The notes below the pieces were generated by a model. The model saw only the letters and a program-made list of their open reading frames with translations, did not search any database and was not told the origin of the DNA. This document shows, in pieces, positions 27,051 through 33,215 of a stretch of 64,000 nt of DNA. The position numbers and the translations under genes are program-made. Positions within the stretch are counted from its first letter, which is position 1. Each line of letters opens with the position of its first letter. Origin of the DNA: Mangrovibacterium diazotrophicum (GTDB lineage Bacteria > Bacteroidota > Bacteroidia > Bacteroidales > Prolixibacteraceae); contig NZ_RAPN01000001.1 in NCBI RefSeq assembly GCF_003610535.1, positions 186,001 to 250,000 of the forward strand. Reading direction: 5' to 3'.

Positions 27051-27413
27051 CTAGTTTGTTATCAGTTTATTGATTTCGGCTAAGAACTCCCGAATTTCTC
27101 CAATATCGCCATCTTTCACTTTCCGGGACAATACGCGATGGTCGGTCAGCTCAATCTCCAATTCGTAGATATCCCGGTAGTCTTCCATTTCAGTACTAGG
27201 GACGACAAAACCATTGACCTCCCGTTGAGCGAAAAGTTTGTTGAACCAAAAGCCTACTTTGGTCTCTACCGGTGCGTAAGCTTTGTCAAACGAAATGCTT
27301 TTGATGGTGCTGAACTCCAACACATGTTCTTCCGAGTCGTCGTCGAAGAAAATAATGTGCTCATCTCTGATTTCAAGCCCCAGGTATTTCAAGATATCGT
27401 AATCGTCCAGCAT
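27051..27413 (-). CDS. Uncharacterised small acidic protein
   Basis: A 120-residue soluble protein, acidic at the N-terminus (MLDDYDILKYLGLEIRDE), with beta strands (HIIFFDDDSEEHVLEFSTIKSISF) then a helix (DIGEIREFLAEINKLI). The strand-rich front with a C-terminal helix is PH-like in layout, which is only a guess. It is directly upstream of the 26313 gene (12-base gap). Confidence 0.6.
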   Translation of the reverse strand: MLDDYDILKYLGLEIRDEHIIFFDDDSEEHVLEFSTIKSISFDKAYAPVETKVGFWFNKLFAQREVNGFVVPSTEMEDYRDIYELEIELTDHRVLSRKVKDGDIGEIREFLAEINKLITN

Positions 27414-27511
27414 CGCTTCTTGTGTTCGAATATGTATAGAAAATTCTATTTTCCAATAACGCTTTTAATCGGTGCAGATTGTAAATGCACACGAGTATTT
27501 TATATAATCTT

Positions 27512-28078
27512 TCAATAGTATTTTTCAATCCCTCCAAATCCTTTAATCGGTTTATTTTCCCGGGTTTTGGCGATAAAGTTGTTTAGCCGCTTTTCAAATT
27601 CTTCCGGTCTTTTCCGGGCACTGTCAATGTAGGCAATCCGAATTCGTTTATAGGGTTCCGAAAAGTTTTGATAGTTTTCCCAAACGGCTTTCTTCGATTT
27701 TAACTGCGCGATGATGTCTTCGGGAAAAACGAATTCTTGTTGAACTCGTTTTGAAACATCATCCCGAATGGAGTCGTGAATCAGCTTGTTTTCAAACAGC
27801 CATTTTAAGCGCTCCAGGTTCGGTTGCGAGAACGATGAGTTCTTGCGTCGTTTGCAAAAACGTTGAATAGCGGTCTCTTCGTCGAGCGACTTTATCGTCG
27901 TGTCAATCCAGCCAAAGCACAAGGCTTCTTCAACGGCATCGTTGTACAAGATCCGTTTTCTGCCCGTCTTCTTTAAAGGGTATTCCAACCAGATATCATC
28001 AGCGGTCTCAAAATTGGCTTCGAGCCATTTTCTCCAGTCTGCCCGGTCGGTAAAATAGATCGTTGTTATTTCATGCAT
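27512..28078 (-). CDS. YdeI/OmpD-associated family protein
   Basis: A 188-residue cytoplasmic protein. It has the family start (YFTDRADWRKWLEANFETADDIWLEYP), the signature LYNDAVEEALCFGWIDTTI, the FCKRRKNSSFSQPNLERL block and a C-terminal FSEPYKRIRIAYIDSARKRPEEFEKRL segment. YdeI-family proteins occur widely; some were linked to stress or peptide resistance, but the molecular activity is unknown. Length and motif order are normal for the family. Confidence 0.88.
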   Translation of the reverse strand: MHEITTIYFTDRADWRKWLEANFETADDIWLEYPLKKTGRKRILYNDAVEEALCFGWIDTTIKSLDEETAIQRFCKRRKNSSFSQPNLERLKWLFENKLIHDSIRDDVSKRVQQEFVFPEDIIAQLKSKKAVWENYQNFSEPYKRIRIAYIDSARKRPEEFEKRLNNFIAKTRENKPIKGFGGIEKYY

Positions 28079-28091
28079 GGCTTTATCCTCC

Positions 28092-28186
28092 GCTACCGCG
28101 CGATTGCATCGCGTTGTTTTTCAATAGGCTATTATTAGGTCTTTTACGATTCCCTGTCCTCCCGCATAATCAACGGCGCTGCTATA
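28092..28186 (-). pseudogene. REP palindrome plus 3' remnant of a RAYT transposase gene
   Basis: This 95-base stretch is about 95% identical to 28946-29040, which covers the REP and the last codons of the intact RAYT gene. It retains the reading frame YSSAVDYAGGQGIVKDLIIAY and stop (28121-28123, minus strand) and breaks off abruptly at 28186. The three differences inside the coding part are all synonymous third-position changes. The REP stem CGCGATTGCATCGCG is at 28099-28113. Confidence 0.8.
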
Positions 28187-28194
28187 TTTGCTTT

Positions 28195-28845
28195 TTATTG
28201 CCAGTTTTTTATTCTCATTTTTAATATGATTTGAAAATATCGATTAGTGTCTTTCGATTCATCGGGATTTTGTATTTCAGAATTTGTCCAAATGAAGTCT
28301 TTTGATACTTCAGTCAAACCATGACTATATCTTAAGCTAGTCGTAACAAATTCATTAATTTTGAGGCTAATTCCAATCATACCAGATAATTCGAATCGAT
28401 TAAGATATTTCACAATATCCTGTGTGTTGGAATCATACTTGTTTTTGGCACTTATCAGATAGTCGATTTCCGGTCCAATGGATATAAAGAACCTATCTGA
28501 TAAATAAAAGTCGGATAAAATAGGTATTTGAAGATAGTATAATCTCAATTTGTTTTTTTGGTCATTTGAATTGTAAGATTGGTTCCAACCTTTTCGAATT
28601 ATACCAGGCTCTACTGATAATCCCCAAAAACCGTTATCCTTAAAACTTAGATAACCATTTATATTGTAGGTGCCAATCGATGAAATCTCGTATGTAAGAT
28701 TGTTCTCTGCAGAATTTGAGAGGTGTAAACTTGCACGGTCAAAACCTGCTGCAATTCCTAAATCAAAATTCTGAGCATTTAAATTCATGCACGAGAAGAA
28801 TAGTATTCCTATGAAGGTTAGTTTTAATTTCAGTTTTTTATTCAT
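28195..28845 (-). CDS. PorT-like outer-membrane beta-barrel protein
   Basis: A 216-residue exported protein (signal LTFIGILFFSCMNLNAQ). Alternating strands (FDLGIAAGFDRASLHL, WGLSVEPGIIRKGWNQSY, LRLYYLQIPILSDFYL, RFFISIGPEIDYLIS, GMIGISLKINEFVTTSLRYSHG) fit an eight-stranded barrel of the Bacteroidota PorT/OMP_b-brl type. Function is unknown; some family members aid the type IX secretion system, which cannot be claimed here. The gene is A/T-rich and is enclosed by the outer REP pair, so it may have arrived with that element. Confidence 0.8.
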   Translation of the reverse strand: MNKKLKLKLTFIGILFFSCMNLNAQNFDLGIAAGFDRASLHLSNSAENNLTYEISSIGTYNINGYLSFKDNGFWGLSVEPGIIRKGWNQSYNSNDQKNKLRLYYLQIPILSDFYLSDRFFISIGPEIDYLISAKNKYDSNTQDIVKYLNRFELSGMIGISLKINEFVTTSLRYSHGLTEVSKDFIWTNSEIQNPDESKDTNRYFQIILKMRIKNWQ

Positions 28846-28880
28846 GCTATTCTAGTTTAGTTTTTAATCTTAGGTTACAT

Positions 28881-28945
28881 TTTGCTGGATCGGGTTTGTA
28901 ATCCGATCCGTTCTGATTCAGGATTGCAAATCCTGACGAGCAGGG
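28881..28945. repeat. GGATCGG...CCGATCC / AGGATT...AATCCT palindromic repeat, copy B
   Basis: Two perfect stems lie side by side: GGATCGG (28887-28893) with CCGATCC (28903-28909), and AGGATT (28920-28925) with AATCCT (28929-28934). It abuts the REP at the 3' end of the RAYT gene and resembles 26255-26307. Confidence 0.65.
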
Positions 28946-28971
28946 GCTACCGCGCGATTGTATCGCGTGGT
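28946..28971. repeat. REP palindrome at the 3' side of the RAYT gene
   Basis: GCTACCGCGCGATTGTATCGCGTGG contains the hairpin CGCGAT-TGT-ATCGCG. It is the inverted partner of the copy at 29583-29608. Confidence 0.8.
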
Positions 28972-28974
28972 TTT

Positions 28975-29529
28975 TCAATAGGCTATTATTAGGTCTTTTA
29001 CTATTCCTTGTCCTCCTGCATAATCAACGGCGCTGCTATATAGATAGTCTTCTGCCCGAGATACCAATCCCGCTTCAATCGGATTTTGGTGGATGTAATC
29101 TATTTTCTCATCCAAAACTTTATTGCTCCATAGTTCAATTGGATGATTATCATGTCTCCAAAACTGATATTCATTTACATTTGATGCATTATTTCCCGCC
29201 TTCCTAAATTGAGCGAGTAAAAACTCTTTCCGGCTCTCCTGTGGATTTTCGATTATGGCCCTTACGATTGCTTTGCTGGTAAACCGTTTGAAATCGCCAA
29301 TTAATAATTCAGGCTTTTGCGTCCCACCACTTTTGAAAATTAAATGCACATGACTCGACATGATGCACCAGGCATAAACCTGCATCCGCTTTTCTTTTTG
29401 ACAATATTGCAGGCTATCGACGATGATGTTTTTGTACTCGTTGCGAATAAAAACATCCAACCACTCTACAACAGCGAAGCTTATAAAGTAAACTCCTTCA
29501 GGATTATGAAATTTGTAGTTGCGGCTCAT
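28975..29529 (-). CDS. REP-associated tyrosine transposase (RAYT, Y1 family)
   Basis: A 184-residue single-domain HUH nuclease. The metal-binding HUH pair is in CIMSSHVHLIF (His60, His62) and the catalytic Tyr145 lies in the hallmark EKIDYIHQNPIEAGLV. The N-terminus (MSRNYKFHNPEGVYFISFAVVEWLDVF) and FWRHDNHPIELWS are also standard for the group. RAYTs nick and move or spread REP palindromes; exactly such palindromes flank this gene as an inverted pair (28946 and 29583), with two more copies further out. All catalytic residues are present, so the protein is probably active. Confidence 0.93.
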   Translation of the reverse strand: MSRNYKFHNPEGVYFISFAVVEWLDVFIRNEYKNIIVDSLQYCQKEKRMQVYAWCIMSSHVHLIFKSGGTQKPELLIGDFKRFTSKAIVRAIIENPQESRKEFLLAQFRKAGNNASNVNEYQFWRHDNHPIELWSNKVLDEKIDYIHQNPIEAGLVSRAEDYLYSSAVDYAGGQGIVKDLIIAY

Positions 29530-29582
29530 ATCTGCATCTTATATCTAAGGTCTGTTAAATTTAACTACCTGCTACCTATTTA

Positions 29583-29608
29583 ACCACGCGATGCAATCGC
29601 GCGGTAGC
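29583..29608. repeat. REP palindrome at the 5' side of the RAYT gene
   Basis: ACCACGCGATGCAATCGCGCGGTAGC, the reverse complement (few changes) of the copy at 28946-28971, with hairpin CGCGAT-GCA-ATCGCG. Confidence 0.82.
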
Positions 29609-29622
29609 GGGGGAGTGCGAGA

Positions 29623-30210
29623 CTATTTCTCATAGCGGTAATGCCCGATTATCCGGTAACGAAACAAGCAATCTTCCAAAACCTGCCCCTGGCCAATGTT
29701 GTGGATGATGAGGTGCCTCGTTTTGTCGGCCGATTGTTTACGGCTCACAATGCCGATATGCGTGATGCTTCCTCCAAGGTTCCAGCAAACCAGGTCGCCG
29801 GGTTCATAATCGCTTGGGTTGTTGGTTATTTCTTTTTGTTCTCCAAATTTCGCGAAAAAGCACATCAGGTTTGGAACCCGCCGGTGATCAATATTTTTAT
29901 CCGGGCGGCTTAATCCCCAGAGCTTCGGATAGCTGTCAAAATGTTGAAGCATATCCTCGTGAACCTCTTTTTGTAAGTCGATGCCAAGTTTGCGGTACGC
30001 CCGGATCACTACATCGGTACAAACGCCTTTATCATTTGGAACGTCGCCATTGGGGTAAGCGATGGTGAAATACGCCGGATCATAATGAACCGCTTGTTGG
30101 GTGAGCGTTAAAGCCGAATCTGCCAATTGGCTATAAAAGCTGTCTTGCCCATTGGCTGAGTTCAACGCCAGGCAGATGAGAAAGAGTTTTAGGAATAGGC
30201 GAGGCGTCAT
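29623..30210 (-). CDS. DUF1287 exported protein, NlpC/P60-like
   Basis: A 195-residue secreted protein (signal LKLFLICLALNSANG). The DUF1287 signature AYPNGDVPNDKGVCTDVVIRAYRKLGIDLQ holds the candidate catalytic Cys, and SITHIGIVSRK plus LIIHNIGQGQVLED supply candidate His residues. The family belongs to the papain-like cell-wall hydrolase group, so a role in periplasmic peptidoglycan or amide hydrolysis is likely but unproven. It lies between the inner and outer REP copies on the 5' side of the RAYT gene. Confidence 0.85.
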   Translation of the reverse strand: MTPRLFLKLFLICLALNSANGQDSFYSQLADSALTLTQQAVHYDPAYFTIAYPNGDVPNDKGVCTDVVIRAYRKLGIDLQKEVHEDMLQHFDSYPKLWGLSRPDKNIDHRRVPNLMCFFAKFGEQKEITNNPSDYEPGDLVCWNLGGSITHIGIVSRKQSADKTRHLIIHNIGQGQVLEDCLFRYRIIGHYRYEK

Positions 30211-30266
30211 AGCTACGGGTTGATTTGGTTATTTCTTAATTCACAACTGCAGGGCGTTGCTTTATC

Positions 30267-30291
30267 TACCACGCGATACAATCGCGCGGGA
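30267..30291. repeat. Outer REP palindrome
   Basis: TACCACGCGATACAATCGCGCGGGA, same orientation as the copy at 29583 and inverted to the copy at 28092. It lies in the short gap between the DUF1287 and ion-channel genes. Confidence 0.78.
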
Positions 30292-30302
30292 GTATGGCAT
30301 TT

Positions 30303-31277
30303 TTATAATATTAAAATCAGACCAATAACTATTGCTATAGGATATAAAACACGCCCAGAGTATTCTAGAATATTTGCGAGTTTTATTTTCTCATTTTTTT
30401 CTAATCTGTATGTATATACTGTTTGAATTAGTGCCAAACAGATCATTGTATAAAATAAGTAAAAAATGAGATCAGACTTGGTGATATAACCGATATTGGG
30501 AATATCACCTACGGTAGAAAGTTGAACTGCAATGCATGCAAGTAAAGCAGTGACCGTACATCCAACAGCTACATCTAGTTTATTCGCAGGGATATAAAAT
30601 ACTAAATAAGCAATTAATGAAAGTAGCACACAGGGTATGATAATCTTGAGCAAATAGGATCGGGAATTTCGTTTTACCGTTACTTCATAATTTAGTCTGG
30701 AATAATTTGCAGAAAGTGAATAATCAGGATCGCCAAATGTAGTTTTATATATTTTAGTTGATTTATTAAACTTAGATGAAGCCAGTTTATATTCGTCTAA
30801 GGTTATTCTGTCATCAAACCCCTGAAAAGCAGAATTTGCATAGGATAAAGTATCTGGATTTAATACTAGAAGATCTTCCGGCAAGTTCGCACTTTCAATT
30901 ATGATGGGGATAACTTGTCTGTCTTTGGGGTAGTCTCTAAAATTCGGAGTATAGTTGAATTCACCTTTGCAAGTGCCTGAAACTATATAATAGAAAATTG
31001 TCTTTCTTGTATCTCCAATAACAATTTCAGCATCCGGTCTGGCATTAATAAATTCCAACGTTGAATATTCACTAATGAGGCTATCCGGAACGCTTAAAGG
31101 TATTTTACACCACCAGTAAAAATTCACATAAAAGATAGCATCAGAACTATTGATAGAAAAATCGTTGATATGTAATCCCACATCTAAGTTTATAGCTTGG
31201 TTTTCATCATTACTGAAGCAATTTAGTGTCATAAATACTGAAATAATTAAAAACGATGCTTTTAAACCTTTTTTCAT
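30303..31277 (-). CDS. Bacterial pentameric ligand-gated ion channel homologue (Cys-loop superfamily, GLIC/ELIC type)
   Basis: A 324-residue protein with a signal peptide (1-22), an extracellular beta-sandwich of about 185 residues and four TM helices near 208-229, 235-256, 266-290 and 306-324. Superfamily marks include LDVGLHINDFSIN at strand 1, FYVNFYWWCKIP, the Pro-loop NFRDYPKDRQVIPIII (113-127, without a flanking Cys pair, as in prokaryotes), a pore-like M2 (DVAVGCTVTALLACIAVQL) and the M2-M3 link DIPNIGYITKSD. It would assemble as a pentamer in the inner membrane and gate ions on ligand or proton binding. Ligand and ion selectivity are not readable. It lies 119 bases downstream of the HEPN gene on the same strand. 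Confidence 0.85.
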   Translation of the reverse strand: MKKGLKASFLIISVFMTLNCFSNDENQAINLDVGLHINDFSINSSDAIFYVNFYWWCKIPLSVPDSLISEYSTLEFINARPDAEIVIGDTRKTIFYYIVSGTCKGEFNYTPNFRDYPKDRQVIPIIIESANLPEDLLVLNPDTLSYANSAFQGFDDRITLDEYKLASSKFNKSTKIYKTTFGDPDYSLSANYSRLNYEVTVKRNSRSYLLKIIIPCVLLSLIAYLVFYIPANKLDVAVGCTVTALLACIAVQLSTVGDIPNIGYITKSDLIFYLFYTMICLALIQTVYTYRLEKNEKIKLANILEYSGRVLYPIAIVIGLILIL

Positions 31278-31396
31278 GACAAGGGAGCGTTAAATTGTTA
31301 GGTATCTGGTTAGTTGTTTGGTAAGGTGATGGATTCGATAATGAATTTTTTCCTGTAGCCAGCAAGTGTTCGTGTATTCTAAAAAGCGAGAGATAT

Positions 31397-32629
31397 TCAA
31401 TTCTTCATCTCTTGTTTTAATTTAGCCAAACCTTCTTGACCAGCGAGACTGCCTTTTAAACGTCTTATGGCAGTCACAGGATAGAGATTGTTTGGACCTT
31501 TAAATTCCCAAAGTTCTACAAGTCCTTTTCTTTCAAGAAGATTTATCAGGTCGTAACTCGATCGATAATCATATCCTTGTGAGCCAAGAAAGTTAGTGAC
31601 GAAGTGTTTGAGACTGACAAAGTTGTCTCTTGTTTTTGCTGCCCAACTTTCCGATTCATCAAGTTTTTCTAGTAATTTCTCTTCAGAGATCACGTTGTAG
31701 CTAGCGAAATTTTGTGTAATGTTTTCCTTAATTAGATCTTTTTCATCGAGGCTAAATGATATGTTATCTATTTTTTCATTTGCTTCTTTGATGATGTCGA
31801 ATAGATTTTTGCAAATTTCTTCAGATCTTTCAAGGTCTTTAGCTGTAAATAAATTATTGTGGGCAACCTTGTGCCTTATCTTTTCAAGCTCTTCCCATTT
31901 TTGCTGGAATTCTTTATCCTTAAATGTATCTTTAAAGAACTTTGTATAATTACTTTCAAGCTCCCTTTTTAGAGTTTTAATCGCTTCAGGAGTTTCCTCT
32001 AAAGCAAGTACTTTATTAGCGATGTCATCTCTACTCAAAAAGCCAGAAGATTGAGAATGGACAATTTTTCCAAGCTCATTAAAGTCAATTAAATAGGCCT
32101 TATTATCAATATACTCAGAAAAGTCAGTTTCATTATTTTTTCTTTGAATGACCTTTTTCTTCATTTCCGCATCTGCAGTAACATTCCACCAACTAACCCC
32201 TAACTTAGTTATGAAAAATTTGATGAGGTACTTTCTTAACTGATTTTCAACCTGATTTATTTTTGGATAAATCTCACATGAAATTTTAGCAGATACATCG
32301 TCCGATAAAATGTATAGGTAACTATATCCCTGATTTTTTAAGTGAGCTAAAATTCTCAATCTAAAAACTTCTAGTGGTTCATAGTCTCCCTTACATTTTA
32401 TTAAAAAAGTGTTTTTTAAGCTAGTATCACTTTCTTCTTCTCGACTCAGCTGCTTAATTCCTAGTGTCAAGTTTTGTTTTTCATCAGAAATTGAGGCCTC
32501 ACGTTGTTTGGGTTCTATCCATAAATCCCCATTAGCCATCAATGAGTAAGCAAGATTCTTTTCGTTCTTTATTACAGATTTCTCAGAAGAGTCTAGACAA
32601 AGAACTTCAAATACATAGTTTGTTTTCAT
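31397..32629 (-). CDS. HEPN-domain protein with RxxxxH ribonuclease motif
   Basis: A 410-residue soluble protein. The central region (about 120-285) fits a Swt1/Apea-like HEPN domain: QVENQLRKYLIKFFITKLGVSWWN, a KAYLIDFNELGKIV segment and EELEKIRHKVAHNNLF, with Arg252 and His257 forming the RxxxxH catalytic motif. The N-terminal 115 residues and C-terminal 125 residues (SLKHFVTNFLGSQGYDYRSSYDLINLLERKGLVELWEF) are not recognised; the last part resembles a winged helix. HEPN proteins with this motif usually cleave RNA in toxin-antitoxin or abortive-infection systems. No nucleotidyltransferase antitoxin is adjacent. Its A/T-rich composition fits an acquired gene. Confidence 0.72.
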   Translation of the reverse strand: MKTNYVFEVLCLDSSEKSVIKNEKNLAYSLMANGDLWIEPKQREASISDEKQNLTLGIKQLSREEESDTSLKNTFLIKCKGDYEPLEVFRLRILAHLKNQGYSYLYILSDDVSAKISCEIYPKINQVENQLRKYLIKFFITKLGVSWWNVTADAEMKKKVIQRKNNETDFSEYIDNKAYLIDFNELGKIVHSQSSGFLSRDDIANKVLALEETPEAIKTLKRELESNYTKFFKDTFKDKEFQQKWEELEKIRHKVAHNNLFTAKDLERSEEICKNLFDIIKEANEKIDNISFSLDEKDLIKENITQNFASYNVISEEKLLEKLDESESWAAKTRDNFVSLKHFVTNFLGSQGYDYRSSYDLINLLERKGLVELWEFKGPNNLYPVTAIRRLKGSLAGQEGLAKLKQEMKN

Positions 32630-32943
32630 ATAAGGCGATAATTATAATTGACGATTGTATAAGGCATGCTGTTATTATTTATTTTTCGAATCATATATAA
32701 GTCACCACCTTATAATTATTAGACGATTTATAATATTGGCTTTATTTTCTATTTAAGGAATTACTAATAATCGAATTTTGAAAATACCAATAATTTCTAA
32801 TATTGATAACAGGTGTTGATAAAATGTGGATAATGAGAGCTTAAAAGGAATGAGTCTAGTTAACTAGTATGTGATGAAATGAACGAAATAGCGATAACAA
32901 AAAAGAAAAAGTGCCTGCGTAGTAGCTGTTCGCGGGGAACGGC
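32630..32943. other. A/T-rich gap without genes
   Basis: About 310 bases upstream of the HEPN gene (and downstream of the fibronectin remnant). The stretch is strongly A/T-rich and shows no open frame or clear stem. It may hold the HEPN promoter. Confidence 0.5.
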
Positions 32944-33162
32944 TTAGAGAACGTAGCTGCTAACCGGATCGCTCCATTTGCGGGAAGGGTTGGAGCCGGC
33001 ATAAGCGGCGCGGAACAGGTATTCTTTCCCGGGAGTGAGGTCGTCAATCTGGATCATATGCCTGGTGCTGGTCGTTTCGCGCCAAATGCGTTGCAATCGG
33101 TTGCGCAAACGCTTCGCCCTTCCCGTTAATTTTTTATTTTTGTAGACTTGCAGCCTGCCCGT
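32944..33162 (-). pseudogene. C-terminal remnant of a fibronectin type III protein
   Basis: The minus strand is open from 33162 to a stop at 32944 and encodes IDDLTPGKEYLFRAAY followed by AGSNPSRKWSDPVSSYVL, the last strands of a fibronectin III domain at a protein C-terminus. The only ATG (33057) lies inside the domain, and upstream codons (before about residue 27) look non-coding. It is best read as the leftover 3' end of a gene whose body was lost, perhaps when the A/T-rich island to its left arrived. Confidence 0.5.
33093..33142 (+). promoter_or_regulatory. Candidate operator and -7 element before the GH106 gene
   Basis: GCAATCGGTTGC (33093-33104) is an imperfect palindrome with the central AAnCGnTT pattern of LacI-family operators. 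TATTTTTG (33135-33142) matches the -7 element, with only a weak TTCG at the -33 position. The start codon is 73 bases further on. Confidence 0.35.
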
Positions 33163-33215
33163 TTAACTACTCAAGACAAGATCGTTTCCGGCAGGGGGAA
33201 CAAAAACTACTAATT

